This document shows positions 43,795-53,488 of a stretch of 64,000 bases of DNA, one piece after another. The translations under genes were made by a program, and so were the position numbers. The number at the start of each line of letters is the position of its first letter. Position 1 is the stretch's first letter. The notes under the pieces were generated by a model, which saw only the letters and a list, made by a program, of their open reading frames with translations, was not told the DNA's origin and did no database searches. Source of the stretch: an uncultured Pseudomonadales bacterium (GTDB lineage: Bacteria > Pseudomonadota > Gammaproteobacteria > Pseudomonadales > Azotimanducaceae). Location of the stretch: NCBI GenBank assembly GCA_958296405.1, contig OY282519.1:2278132-2342131 (forward strand), given 5' to 3'.

Positions 43795-44165
43795 GCGCGA
43801 ACCCTACCACTGTGCGCTGCGTGTGGGCACCAGACGGCAAGCGGACAGGCATCACAAGCCCGAGCGAGGCGCCGATAGCCGGACGAGCACCCATTGGGTC
43901 GGGCGAGGCACTCAAAGCGGGACGCGGCAGGGGACAGGTGCCGGAGAGGGGGACGCGACGGAAGTGGAACCGGCACCAAGCACGAGCGCGAAGCGGGACA
44001 GGCACCCGCACCCAAGAAAGCGAGCGACGTGGAACGGGACAGGCACGCAACGTGGAACGGGACGACGTGGAACGGGACAGGCACCGCTGTCCGCCGTCGC
44101 CGCCCGCAGCACCGCCGATTCCATGTAAAGTTGCCCGCATCATGTGACACCGCGAGGAACCCGCC
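43795..44165. other. 371-bp divergent intergenic region with repeats
   Basis: Separates the MsnO8-type gene (minus) and the Rieske oxygenase gene (plus). Filled from 43843 to 44085 by repeat cluster 3. The last 80 bp, lower in GC, should hold the Rieske promoter; no clear -10/-35 seen. Confidence 0.6.
43843..44085 (-). repeat. GTGCCTGTCCC repeat cluster 3
   Basis: Read on the plus strand, GGGACAGGCAC occurs at 43995, 44036 and 44074, with variants at 43843 (GGACAGGCAT) and 43931 (GGGACAGGTGCC). The last copies extend to ACGTGGAACGGGACAGGCAC. ACGTGGAACGGGAC itself is present three times between 44027 and 44080, once without the AGGCAC end. The core is the reverse complement of clusters 1 and 2. 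Confidence 0.8.
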
Positions 44166-45494
44166 ATGCTGACTGCGGAAGAAAACGCCATCCTCACGGA
44201 AACCGGCCCCGGCACGCCCATGGGTGCCGCATTCCGCCGCTATTGGATGCCGGCGCTGCTGAGGCGCGAATTGCCGGCGCCGGATTGCGCCCCGTTGCGG
44301 ATGAAGCTCTTGGGGGAAGACTTCGTGGCGTTCCGCGACAGCGCCGGGCAGGTCGGCATCGTGTCGCCACGCTGTCCGCATCGCGGCGCGAGCTTGTTCT
44401 TTGGGCGGGTGGAGGATTGCGGCATCCGCTGCGCTTACCACGGCTGGAAGTTCGACGTGCAGGGCGCCTGCGTGGACATTCCCACGTTGCCGGATGCGGC
44501 GGCGCAACGCCTCAAGCCACGCGCTGCGGTGCCGGCTTTGCAAACCGCCGAGTTCGGCGACGTCATCTGGGCCTACATGGGGCCGGGCGAGGCGCCGCCG
44601 CTGCCGCGCTTCGAGTTCGGCTTGGTGCCGCCGGCGCACCGCTTCGTGTCCAAGAAGTTCCAACAGTGCAATTGGGCGCAAGCCTGCGAGGGCGGGTTGG
44701 ACACGGCGCACTTCTCGTACCTGCACGCCGGCATCCACGATGGCAAGAAGGTGGGCCTGCTCGACGTGGGTGGCGGTCGGGGCCGCGTCGGCGAGAACGA
44801 GCCGCCGTCGCTGGCGCGCTTTCGTTGGATGGCGGCGGACGGTCGCCCGGAGTTCAGCGTGCTCGACCATCCGGCCGGCCTGCTGCTGTGCGCGGCGCGG
44901 CAAGCGGACGCTGGCAGCACTTATTGGCGCATGACGCAGTTCCTGATGCCGAATCACTCTTTGGCGCCGGGCAACTTCCCGGAGGACAACAACCTCGGCA
45001 ACACTTGGGTGCCGCATGACGACCGCTCGTGCTGGATCTTCTGCTATTGCTGGAATCCAGGCCGTCCCCTCACCGAGAAGGAAACCACTGCGCTGGCCAA
45101 CGGCGCCGGCATCTTTGCTGCCGTGGACGAGCACTATGTGCCCAAGCGTCGGCGCGAGAACGATTACTTGCTCGATCGCGCGCTTCAGCGCGAAGCGAGT
45201 TTCACCGGCATCTCCGGCATCTCCGAGCAAGATCAAGCCATCGCGGACAGCCAAGGCTTCATCGCCGACCGCACCCATGAGTTGCTCGGCCAAACGGATT
45301 TGGGCGTGGTGCGTTTCCGGCGGCTCGCGCTGAGGGCCGCTGAAGATGTGGCGCGAGGCCGCGCGCCGCAAGGCGTCGATGCGCCGGATGCTTATCGGGT
45401 GCGTTCCGGAGACGCCATGAGCGCACCGGGAGAGCCACTCCACACCGCGATCGAGAAGCGCTTCGGCACGATGTCTGGCGTGCCGCTGCCGTAA
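44166..45494 (+). CDS. Rieske non-heme iron oxygenase, alpha subunit
   Basis: A 442-residue ring-hydroxylating oxygenase-type protein with GAGGAA before the ATG. The Rieske [2Fe-2S] ligands are C70 and H72 (SPRCPHRG), C89 and H92 (CAYHGWKF). The mononuclear iron site is in CEGGLDTAHFSYLH, with H182 and H187 and the bridging D179. It is close in layout to phthalate 4,5-dioxygenase oxygenases, which are alpha-only. The reductase is not encoded nearby. Hydroxylates or demethylates an aromatic or other hydrophobic substrate. Confidence 0.92.
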   Translation: MLTAEENAILTETGPGTPMGAAFRRYWMPALLRRELPAPDCAPLRMKLLGEDFVAFRDSAGQVGIVSPRCPHRGASLFFGRVEDCGIRCAYHGWKFDVQGACVDIPTLPDAAAQRLKPRAAVPALQTAEFGDVIWAYMGPGEAPPLPRFEFGLVPPAHRFVSKKFQQCNWAQACEGGLDTAHFSYLHAGIHDGKKVGLLDVGGGRGRVGENEPPSLARFRWMAADGRPEFSVLDHPAGLLLCAARQADAGSTYWRMTQFLMPNHSLAPGNFPEDNNLGNTWVPHDDRSCWIFCYCWNPGRPLTEKETTALANGAGIFAAVDEHYVPKRRRENDYLLDRALQREASFTGISGISEQDQAIADSQGFIADRTHELLGQTDLGVVRFRRLALRAAEDVARGRAPQGVDAPDAYRVRSGDAMSAPGEPLHTAIEKRFGTMSGVPLP

Positions 45495-45747
45495 TGGTCT
45501 AACGTGCGTTGGGGCTGCGAGAGCGCGGTGCCCCGGCGCGCCTTGGGTTTGGACGGGCGTTGGCGCGGCCGCGCTCTGTCGAGTGCGAGGCCACCAGCAG
45601 CATCGCCTTGGCGTCCGACGCTTTCGGCCTCCCCTCGCTCCGCGTGCCCGCCGGTCTAGACTTGTGAAGAGGCCCACGTCAAAGCGCCTTGGCCAGTTGA
45701 AGTGGGCTACCATGCCACTTCAAGATGGGTTCCAGAGGACATTCAGG
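45495..45747. other. intergenic region, nothing recognised
   Basis: GC-rich 253-bp stretch between the Rieske and DUF1330 genes. I see no repeat unit, RNA gene or coding signal. Confidence 0.4.
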
Positions 45748-46164
45748 ATGCAGGTTTCCAACGCCGTGCGCCCAACCGAAGAGCAGTTGCGCGCGCTGCT
45801 TCAAAGCGACTTCGAGGGTCCCGTCTCCATGCTCAACTTGCTCAAGTTCAAGGCGCTCGCCGAGTACGAGGACGGCCGTGCCACAACCTTGACAGGCAGG
45901 GCTGCCTACCAGCGCTATGGCGAGCAGATGCGACGCTTTGTGGAGTCGAAGGGCGGGCGCTTCATCTTCGCCGGCGCAGTGCGCCACCTGATGCTTGGGG
46001 AAGTCGATGCCTTGTGGGACATGGCCGCAATCGTCGAATACCCCTCGAAGGAGGCCTTCGTCGAGATCGTTTCGTCGCCAGAAGTGGCCGCCTTCGGCGT
46101 GCATCGCACCGCTGGCCTCGAAGGGCAGTTGCTCATCGCAGTCTCGGCCGCCGCCACGCAATAG
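45748..46164 (+). CDS. DUF1330 domain protein
   Basis: A 138-residue protein starting MQVSNAVRPTEEQLRALLQS, with AGAGGA 8 nt upstream. VSMLNLLKFK, AYQRYGEQMRRFVESKGGRF, LWDMAAIVEYPSKEAFVEIV and SSPEVAAFGVHRTAGLEGQL fit the DUF1330 ferredoxin-like fold. Function unknown; related to ABM-like barrels. Confidence 0.85.
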   Translation: MQVSNAVRPTEEQLRALLQSDFEGPVSMLNLLKFKALAEYEDGRATTLTGRAAYQRYGEQMRRFVESKGGRFIFAGAVRHLMLGEVDALWDMAAIVEYPSKEAFVEIVSSPEVAAFGVHRTAGLEGQLLIAVSAAATQ

Positions 46165-46207
46165 CGCTTGGCCATCTTGGCCCCGCCCCGCCTGTGGCGG
46201 GGGGCCG

Positions 46208-48793
46208 CTAGATGGAGAAGCGGTAGCGCAGCTTCACCATCAAGAAGTCGATGATCGGCTCGTCCACGGCCTCCGAGAACAGCTGGCCAAAGCCATCCAT
46301 CGCCTCATCTTCGTAGAGGAAGCGGCTGCCGCGGGTGTACACGACGAACAGGTCTGAAAGCGGGCCGAGCTCCCAGCGATAGCGTAGCTGCGCGGTGAGG
46401 CGCGAGAGGGAGAAATCCTCGTTGGCGCTGTCGGGCGCCAGCACTCGCGGCAGCAACTCGCCGTGGGAGGGTGGCGTGCGGTAGTAGTCCTTGGCACGCG
46501 CCTCAACGCCGGCCCATTGCATGAAGAAGCGCAGTTGCTGCCGGGCAGTCAAGAAAAAATCCACGCTGACGCGGGGCTGCGCGTCGCGGGCGCGGAACGT
46601 GGCGAAGTCCCGCTCCCCGGTATGCAACAACCAAGCGTTGCGTTGCTTGTAGGTGAGGTCGAACTCGAAAGAGAGCCTGTCGTTCGGCGTGTAAGTCACC
46701 CCGAAGTCGAGCCGCGGAGACCACACGCCGTCCAACTCCTCCTGATCCGCGCCCACGGCGGCGCTCCATGCGAACCGCTTGGCGGAGTCTGTGCCGTAGG
46801 ACAGGCGGGTCGACAAAGCGGCGTCTTTCTTGAACCAACCATTGCCGCGACTGTTGCGGTCATCCCACACGCTTGGGAAATAGTCCACTTCCAAATGCAC
46901 TTCAGAGCGGTTTGTCAAGAACAGCGTGTTGTTGGTGAAGATGCCGATGCGGTTGGCGAAGCCATCGGTGTTGGTTTGGCCATAGAAGAAGAATGAGTGG
47001 CGCACTTGGCGGAAATGCTTGGTGTCGGTTTTCGTCCGGTTGAGGCCGTACTGCAGGACGGCGGCATCGTTCTGGCGGATGAAGCCCAAGTCGGTCACGT
47101 CCAAGTGTTGGTCCAGATAGTCCATGCTGAAGGAGTGGACGAGGCCGCGCCGTTGCGAGAACCGCATGTCCGTGAACACGCCATAGCCCATTTCTTCCGT
47201 GTCGCTCATCATGAACTGCGTGTCCCAACGCAGGCGCCCATCCTTGGAGAGCACATGCGCGTCGATGCCGTGAGTGGAAACGCCGCCATCGGGCAGATCC
47301 ACCAGTGTGCCCATGTAGCCGATGGCGCGCCGCCCGGCGCCGCCGGCCTCGAACAGCCCGCGCACCACGCCGAAGCTGCGCCCGTCTTCCCGCACCAGCG
47401 TCTTCTCGCCAGTGGCCGCGATTTGGCCGGGCAACTCCACATCATCCTCAAAGGCCGCCAAGGCGCCGAACCGCAACGGCCCCAGCGCCCCGGCCGCCTT
47501 CACGGCGCCCAACAGATCGGTCGGCTTGCCGCGCTCCACATCCGCCACTTCCACGCCGTCGGGAACGGTGAGATGGCGCGGCGGCCCGCCGATGCGCCGC
47601 GTGTTCAGCAGGGTGGTGGGCGTTGGCGTGAAGTTGGGGGCGGTCGGCCTTGCGCCGCTGCCGCGCCTGGAGGTGTAGCGATTCACGTCTGAACGCGGAT
47701 TGGTGACGAACACTTCGTTGCCTTCCAGGAAGAACAGGCGCTTCTCTGGGAAGTACGTCTCGAACGCCGTCAAGTTCACCACCACGTCGTCAGATTCCAC
47801 GGCGCCGAAGTCTGGATTCAGGGCGCCGGTGAGCTGCAAGTTCGGCGTGGGGCGCCAAGCAATGTCTAAGCCGACGCGATGTTCCTGCTCGGCGGCGATG
47901 GCGTCGTGGAGGGTCGATGCGTAGGGGAAGAAGTCCAGCTGCCGACGGGTGTTGAGGCGCGCGAGGCGCATCGGCTGCAATGCGGACATGAAGCGCCCCC
48001 CGCTCTCAGGCAGCGGCGGCCAACCATACACTTCATCCAAGTGCGCGACCTTGCGATTCACCCAGAAGGTGAGCTCGCGCGGCCCCGGGTTTTGGCCTTG
48101 ATCGCTCGCGGCGGGCATCGCCATCATGGCCCACGGCAGGAACATCTCGACGCTCCAGCCATCCTCGCCGCGGGCGCTCGCGCCTTCCCAAGGGCCATCC
48201 CACTGCTCGGTGAGGGTGCGTTCCGGCAGCGCCTTGCCGTCCATGACCGAGCCGCCCAGGGCCACGGTGAACCAGTAGCCATAGAGCCCGGCGCCGGAAG
48301 TGTCCAACGTCAGGCCAAAGCTGTCGCGGTTCAAGTATTGGTCTCGCGACGACAGGCGGGAGACGAGGGTTGCGGGGGGCTGTTCCATCACCGCGGCCAC
48401 GTAGAGCCCAAGCGGTGTGTAGAGAAAGCGGTAACTCGTGCGATAGCCGGGCTGCGCCAACGTGTCGGGATCGATGACGCGCATCGCCTCGTTGGCCATG
48501 GCGAGTTCCCAAGCCTTTTCCACCACATGCCCATCGATGGCGATGTCCACCGCCTCGGCGTAGGTGATGTCGAGCGTTGGCCCGGCGGCCTCGTCGGCTG
48601 GCTTGGCCGTCGCTGTGGGCGGGGCTTCCGCCGCGGCCGTCAAACCTACCGAGCAGGCCATGAGCGTGGCGGCACTGGCCAACCAACGCCAACGCGCGCC
48701 AACGGGAACACGCGCGGCGCGTTGCGTGGGCGGGACGCACAGGGGCTTGGCGCGGCCCGGTGGCCGCGTGGCGTGGATGCGGAGTTCGGTCAT
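46208..48793 (-). CDS. DUF5916 outer-membrane protein with CBM9-like N-terminal domain
   Basis: An 861-residue exported protein. A long n-region precedes the hydrophobic core WLASAATLMACSVGLTAAAEA. Residues about 75-290 form a CBM9/DOMON-like domain, beginning DITYAEAVDIAIDGHVVEKA. The rest is a predicted beta barrel with the family blocks LDIAWRPTPNLQLTGALNPD, FETYFPEKRLFFLEGNEVF and a C-terminal strand MVKLRYRFSI ending hydrophobic. The start at 48793 lacks a ribosome-binding site; the upstream extension is not signal-like. Role unknown, probably polymer or glycan interaction at the surface. Confidence 0.87.
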   Translation of the reverse strand: MTELRIHATRPPGRAKPLCVPPTQRAARVPVGARWRWLASAATLMACSVGLTAAAEAPPTATAKPADEAAGPTLDITYAEAVDIAIDGHVVEKAWELAMANEAMRVIDPDTLAQPGYRTSYRFLYTPLGLYVAAVMEQPPATLVSRLSSRDQYLNRDSFGLTLDTSGAGLYGYWFTVALGGSVMDGKALPERTLTEQWDGPWEGASARGEDGWSVEMFLPWAMMAMPAASDQGQNPGPRELTFWVNRKVAHLDEVYGWPPLPESGGRFMSALQPMRLARLNTRRQLDFFPYASTLHDAIAAEQEHRVGLDIAWRPTPNLQLTGALNPDFGAVESDDVVVNLTAFETYFPEKRLFFLEGNEVFVTNPRSDVNRYTSRRGSGARPTAPNFTPTPTTLLNTRRIGGPPRHLTVPDGVEVADVERGKPTDLLGAVKAAGALGPLRFGALAAFEDDVELPGQIAATGEKTLVREDGRSFGVVRGLFEAGGAGRRAIGYMGTLVDLPDGGVSTHGIDAHVLSKDGRLRWDTQFMMSDTEEMGYGVFTDMRFSQRRGLVHSFSMDYLDQHLDVTDLGFIRQNDAAVLQYGLNRTKTDTKHFRQVRHSFFFYGQTNTDGFANRIGIFTNNTLFLTNRSEVHLEVDYFPSVWDDRNSRGNGWFKKDAALSTRLSYGTDSAKRFAWSAAVGADQEELDGVWSPRLDFGVTYTPNDRLSFEFDLTYKQRNAWLLHTGERDFATFRARDAQPRVSVDFFLTARQQLRFFMQWAGVEARAKDYYRTPPSHGELLPRVLAPDSANEDFSLSRLTAQLRYRWELGPLSDLFVVYTRGSRFLYEDEAMDGFGQLFSEAVDEPIIDFLMVKLRYRFSI

Positions 48794-48927
48794 GGGCGTG
48801 TGCAGCCAGCTTAACACAGCGCCGGGAAGGGTGACTTTGGGAACCGGCGGGAGCGGGTGCGTTCCGTCGGCGAGGGCCGCCAAGTTGCCTGCCGGCCGCC
48901 GCTCCCGGCGTGGGCCGTGAAACGCCC

Positions 48928-49671
48928 TCAAGCCTCGCTGGATAGAAACGCCCGCAACTGTTCAGACAGTGCTTTGCAGGCGCTTTGCCGTACCCGCGCG
49001 ATGATCGGAATGGGCACCACTAATGCCGGAATGAAGCTCGTGCCGACGGCTTCGGAGCTCAGCCGCCCCACATGGATGCCGTGTTCCACATCCCAAACGG
49101 AGGCTTCGTAGTTGGAGTCGTTCTCCCAAGAGAGAAAGCCGAAGCAGGCTGGAATGCCGCCGCTCACCATGGTGCAGTTCACGGTGCCGGTCTCGCTTGA
49201 ACGCACGGTGCTGCCTTCGATCCAAACCAAGTAGCGCACGCCGATCTCGCGGATGCGTTCCGCCAGCAGAGGGTGGGCGATCACCTCGGCCAAGTCGCGC
49301 ACGTCCAACGGCGCGGTGCGTGGCTCGAACCAAGGAAACGTGGCATCGACGAACGCCTGCTCAGACATCACGCCCAAGTCTTCCCCGCTCACTTGGCGGC
49401 TCACGCAGTCCACAAAGCCTGTTTCCGTCTCGCCCCGGGTTTTGTGCTTGCGCCCCAGCACGACGATGGCTTCATCGGCGCTGATGCCGGTGCCGGCTTC
49501 GCGCACTTCCTGCACCGTGGCGGTGACGCAGCCGCTAAGCACCGCCAACGTCGTCGCTGCCAGCGCCGCGGCGCACGCCTGTCGAACGACGGCTTGCCCG
49601 CCCGGCCTCGGCCGGCCGGCGCCGCCCTGCGCAGCTGCCCGCACCACATTCAAAACATCCCGGCACGACAT
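48928..49671 (-). CDS. lipoprotein of unknown function
   Basis: A 247-residue protein. The N-terminus has a lipobox at LAVLSGC (about residue 46), after a long n-region starting MSCRDVLNVVRAA. The mature part begins VTATVQEVREAGTGISADEA. It contains DVRDLAEVIAHPLLAERIRE, YLVWIEGSTVR and several Cys (FVDCVSR, VNCTMVSGGIPACFG). The ATG overlaps the previous stop (TGATG), so it is coupled to another lipoprotein gene. No family recognised; possibly an outer-membrane assembly or stress lipoprotein. Confidence 0.75.
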   Translation of the reverse strand: MSCRDVLNVVRAAAQGGAGRPRPGGQAVVRQACAAALAATTLAVLSGCVTATVQEVREAGTGISADEAIVVLGRKHKTRGETETGFVDCVSRQVSGEDLGVMSEQAFVDATFPWFEPRTAPLDVRDLAEVIAHPLLAERIREIGVRYLVWIEGSTVRSSETGTVNCTMVSGGIPACFGFLSWENDSNYEASVWDVEHGIHVGRLSSEAVGTSFIPALVVPIPIIARVRQSACKALSEQLRAFLSSEA

Positions 49672-50345
49672 CAGCCGGACGCCTCCGCCGCCTCGACGGC
49701 CGCGGCGAGCGCCTTGATCTCCGGCGCAATCGGGAAATAGAACGCCACATGCGCCGCGGCGTCGCGCAACGCCCAGATGGTCGCGTCGTTCAAGCCTTGG
49801 CTTTGGCCGCCGTCCATGAAGCCGAGGTTCTGCGAATTGCTCTTGCCATACGCGGGCAGCGGCCAACTGCCGAGCAATTCGCCGCTGGGGTGGTAAACGT
49901 CGATCTTGTACTTGATCCACACCTCGAAGAAGCCGCTGCGCGTCTGCCCCGGAATGGAGAACTGCAGCTCCTCGACGCTCGGCGCGATGATGGCGTCCAC
50001 AGACGCCGCGGGGGTTTCCACCGAATCCACCACCTCGATGCGCTCGAAGAGCGCCGCGAACACGCGCTCGAACACGGGCACCTGCGTCGAGCCCAACTCG
50101 ATGCGGAACTTGCCAAACGTGTCCAAATCTTCCTCGTGGACGTACTGGCGCATGGTGTCGTCAAAGCGCAGCCCCACGGCGATGGGGAGGGGTTCGACCA
50201 AGGGCGTTGGCACGGTGGTGCTCACAGAGATGTTGGCGCCGCCGCAGCCGCCGAGCGCGGCCGCAAGGGCGACGATGGATGCTGCGCGAACCAGCCTTGA
50301 GCATCGGCCTGCCATGCCCGGCACTGTGCGTGTTTTGCTCCGCAT
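49671..50345 (-). CDS. lipoprotein of unknown function
   Basis: A 224-residue protein with lipobox LAAALGGC followed by GGANISVSTTVPTPLVEPLP. Mature segments PIAVGLRFDDTMRQYVHEED, VFERVFAALFERIEVVDS and DAIIAPSVEELQFSIPGQTR suggest a periplasmic alpha/beta fold as in LptE-like or curli-type lipoproteins, without firm match. ATG at 50345 or 50315; neither has a good ribosome-binding site. First gene of a lipoprotein pair with TGATG coupling. Confidence 0.72.
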   Translation of the reverse strand: MRSKTRTVPGMAGRCSRLVRAASIVALAAALGGCGGANISVSTTVPTPLVEPLPIAVGLRFDDTMRQYVHEEDLDTFGKFRIELGSTQVPVFERVFAALFERIEVVDSVETPAASVDAIIAPSVEELQFSIPGQTRSGFFEVWIKYKIDVYHPSGELLGSWPLPAYGKSNSQNLGFMDGGQSQGLNDATIWALRDAAAHVAFYFPIAPEIKALAAAVEAAEASG

Positions 50346-50407
50346 AATCAAGATTCTGAACAGATTCCCGCCGGCGCTGCTTTCCAACCGTGCGCGGCCG
50401 CGGCGCG

Positions 50408-52933
50408 TCAGGCGGCAAGGCGCTCGGCGCCGGTCACGCCGAGCGCTGTGAGCTCCGCGTACTCTGCATCGCCGATGCCCAGCTCATTGCGCAGCACCTC
50501 CCGGCTATGTTCGCCGAAGCAGGGCGCTGGTCCGAGTGGCTCGCGCCGGGCGCTGGACAACACCCAAGGCGCGCCCGGCATGAAGTGCGTGCCGCTCTCG
50601 GGATGCGTCACCGATGCCATGAAGCCGCGCTGCCGGAATTGCTCGCAGGGCTCGGCGTAGAGGGCTTGGAAACCCGTCGCCGCCGCCGCGCAGATGCCCA
50701 GCGCGCCGAGGGCCTGCGCTTCGGCGTCCGCGTCCAGCTGGGCGATGTGGCGCTTGAGCACCGCGTCCAGGTCCGCTTCGCCCGCTTTGCGGCCGGCGGC
50801 GTCGGCGAAGCGGGCGTCGGCGATGCCGAAGCGCTTGGCCAGGGCTGCCCATGCCGCATCCGTCTCCACCGCGAGCAGCAGCCAGCCGCCGTCGCGGGCG
50901 GGATAGGCGCCGTGGGGGGCGCAGCGCAGGTGCCGGTTGCCTGTCGGCCGCGGCACGCGCCCACTGGCCTCGAACTCCAACAACGCGTCGCCCACCTGCA
51001 CCGCCACCGCTTCCATCATTGCGCCATCGATGCGCTGGCCAGTGCCGCCGCGCTGCCGATGGTTGAGGGCGGCGAGGATGCCGGCGGCGAAGTAGTAGCC
51101 GGAAATCGGGTCTGGAATCAGGCCGCCGGTGTTGGCGGCGGCATCTCCCTCGTAGCCGTGGATTGATGCGAAGCCAGACATCGGCTCGATGGTGTGGCCA
51201 TTGGCGGGGTATTCCGCGAACGGCCCAACCGTGCCGAAGCCTGAGATGGAAGCGAACACGATGTCTGGCCGCGCGGCGCGCAGGGTCTCCAAGGTGACGC
51301 CCCAGTTCGGCATCACATGGGGGCTGAAGTTGTCCGCCACCACATCGAAGCGGGGCACCAGACGCCAGAAGATGTCGCGCCCCCGCGGGTGCGTCATGTC
51401 CAAGGTGATGGCGCGCTTGCCGAGGTTCACGGAGTTGTACATGCCGTTCGTGTTGAGCGGGCTTTGCTTGATGTCCGGGCGGCGCACGGCCGGTGGCACG
51501 GGGGCGCCGGCGCCGCGCCACACGTCTGGCCTCTTGGGGGATTCGATTTGCACCACATCCGCGCCGAGCAGGGCCAAAAGCTGCGTGGCGAAGGTGCCGG
51601 CCCAGGCTTGGGTGAAGGCCAGCACGCGCACGCCTTGCAGGGGCGCTGCGCCGGTGTTCGCGTTTGCGTTTCGTGTGCTATTTGGGTTGGCGGCGCCCTC
51701 GGCTGCGTTGGGAGAGGGGTCGGCGCTGCCGCGCAATGGCCGGGATGCGGGGCGTTGGCGTTCGGCGGCGCTTGGCTGATGGGTGGCGGCGGCTTCCCTT
51801 GCCTGCCACTCCCGCCGCAGGGCGTCGCCGTGTTCGTCTAGTTGCGGTGCCGGGCGTTGCAGCCGCCACGGCGTGTCCGAGAGCTGCACCGGCGCGCCAG
51901 CAGTGCGCAGGGAGCGTCCCGCCACGGACGTTTCCACGAGGAACCCACGCTCGTTGAGTTGCTCGCTCTCCGCCAACTCGCGGGCGTTTTGCACCACGCC
52001 AGAAAGGCAGCGCAGTTGCGCCAAGCCGTGGAACAGCTCCCACTTATCGCGCTTGGCTGCGGCGCGCGCCAAGGCGGCGCGGATGGGCGCTGGGTCTTGG
52101 GTGTTGCGGCCGAGCACCGGGGCGTAGATTGGATCCTCGGCAAGTTCATCCAAGCCGAGGAAGCGCATCGCTTCCGCCCATTTCGCCCAGTCCCCGAAGC
52201 CGAAGTTCATGGGGCCGTTGGCTGTTTCCCAGAGCGGCGCCGGTTCGCCGCGCCGGCGGATGCCGCCAGGCCCGTGCTCCAGCCGCCCGCCGCCGACGAA
52301 GAGGCCGAGGATGGCCCAAGGCACGTTGGTGAGCGCCAACGCTTCGAGTTCGCTCACGTCCACGCGCTCGCCGGCGCCCGTCGCCGCGCGCCGGAAGAGC
52401 GCGGCGGCTGCGCCGACATGGCCGGCGACGCCGGCGATGTAACCGCTTTGACGCGCCGGCAATTGCAGCGGCGGCTCGTCGGCGAGGCGGTTGATGGCCG
52501 TCCAGCCAGTGCGCGCGCAGAGCGTTAGATTGTTGCCAGGCACTTGCGCCAGCGGCCCCTCAAGGCCATGCGGCGTGATGGAGAGATGCACGACATTGGG
52601 GGCGAGGGAGGCAACGGCCGCGGCCACCCGCTCTGGCCAAGGCGCCGCCGCCGTGGTGATGAGCAAGTCTGCCTGTTGCGCGAGGGCCGACACCTCCTCG
52701 GCATCGCGGGCAACGATGGAGCGCTTGTTCCAGTTCGCGTAGGCGTGCAGGAGCGAGCGCTCCACGCCCGGTTCGTCATCGAGGAACGGTGGCTCGCGGC
52801 GCAGTGCGCAACCGCCAAGCGGCTCCACCAGCGCCACCTCCGCGCCGAAATCCCCAAACAGCCGCGCCGCCCAAGCGCCGGCAAGGCGCTCAGACAGGTC
52901 GATGACGCGCAGCCCCGCGAATGTGCCTTTCAT
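50408..52933 (-). CDS. CaiB/BaiF CoA-transferase, tandem two-domain fusion
   Basis: An 841-residue protein made of two class III CoA-transferase halves. The first (about 1-400) starts FAGLRVIDLSERLAGAWAAR with FGAEVALVEPLGG. The second (about 440-840) starts LQGVRVLAFTQAWAGTFATQ with LGADVVQIESPKRPD and NLGKRAITLDMTHPRGRDIF. The linker (about 390-435) is Pro/Ala/Asn-rich. Single CaiB proteins are near 400 residues and dimerise as interlocked rings, so this is a covalent dimer. Transfers CoA between acyl acids in the cytosol; which half is active is unclear. Confidence 0.88.
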   Translation of the reverse strand: MKGTFAGLRVIDLSERLAGAWAARLFGDFGAEVALVEPLGGCALRREPPFLDDEPGVERSLLHAYANWNKRSIVARDAEEVSALAQQADLLITTAAAPWPERVAAAVASLAPNVVHLSITPHGLEGPLAQVPGNNLTLCARTGWTAINRLADEPPLQLPARQSGYIAGVAGHVGAAAALFRRAATGAGERVDVSELEALALTNVPWAILGLFVGGGRLEHGPGGIRRRGEPAPLWETANGPMNFGFGDWAKWAEAMRFLGLDELAEDPIYAPVLGRNTQDPAPIRAALARAAAKRDKWELFHGLAQLRCLSGVVQNARELAESEQLNERGFLVETSVAGRSLRTAGAPVQLSDTPWRLQRPAPQLDEHGDALRREWQAREAAATHQPSAAERQRPASRPLRGSADPSPNAAEGAANPNSTRNANANTGAAPLQGVRVLAFTQAWAGTFATQLLALLGADVVQIESPKRPDVWRGAGAPVPPAVRRPDIKQSPLNTNGMYNSVNLGKRAITLDMTHPRGRDIFWRLVPRFDVVADNFSPHVMPNWGVTLETLRAARPDIVFASISGFGTVGPFAEYPANGHTIEPMSGFASIHGYEGDAAANTGGLIPDPISGYYFAAGILAALNHRQRGGTGQRIDGAMMEAVAVQVGDALLEFEASGRVPRPTGNRHLRCAPHGAYPARDGGWLLLAVETDAAWAALAKRFGIADARFADAAGRKAGEADLDAVLKRHIAQLDADAEAQALGALGICAAAATGFQALYAEPCEQFRQRGFMASVTHPESGTHFMPGAPWVLSSARREPLGPAPCFGEHSREVLRNELGIGDAEYAELTALGVTGAERLAA

Positions 52934-53488
52934 CGTGGCGTCCTAGGTAAGCGTGTCGATTTCGAAATTATGGCTTGAAAACGTCCCTTCGGGGGTGACG
53001 CGACGCCCGGGAGCAGCGCTTTCATGGAGGCTTGTCGCTCCTTGGCCTTCTGCGTGCTTGCCCCAGCGGCCAGCGCCTCACGCTCGGCGGGTTCGTGCCC
53101 AGAGCACCTACTTATGAGGGTGGCGAAACAGTCGGCTCGAGCCTCACTCGCCTTCTCAGCGTGCTGTTGAACTGGTTCACTAAACGCAGCACCATGGCCA
53201 AGACAAGCAAAATTGCCAAGCCATGAGCTAGAACCCGAACCACGATCAGCCATGTCGCGTCGTTTCCGATTTCAGGTAGCGTTTGGCCAAGGGTGCTTTC
53301 AGCAGTAACCACCTCCGATACTGTTCCCACAGCGACCAAAACATTTGGGTGACTGGCAGTACCGCCATCACCAGCCACATCCAAGTGCTAAATCGCCTCT
53401 TGACGTGCGTGAGCGGCAACGAAAGCAAGGCCAGCGCGGCTGTGAGCACCGCAGTGCTGCATAGCAGGGAGCAATTCGGACGATAGTG
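52934..53488. other. lower-GC 555-bp region, probably degenerate
   Basis: Base composition drops here compared with flanking genes. It contains pieces of a hydrophobic protein in two frames on the minus strand (see the entry at 53112-53449). The remaining part, 52934-53111, shows nothing recognisable. Confidence 0.45.
53112..53449 (-). pseudogene. possible frameshifted small membrane protein
   Basis: Two overlapping minus-strand frames each encode hydrophobic spans. The upstream one has MLTAALALLSLPLTHVKRR and WMWLVMAVLPVTQMFWSLWEQ and stops at 53246. The other reads WLIVVRVLAHGLAILLVLAM then VLRLVNQFNSTLRR to 53112. Together they look like one three-span protein broken by a frameshift near 53300. 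Alternatively only one is real. Confidence 0.3.
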
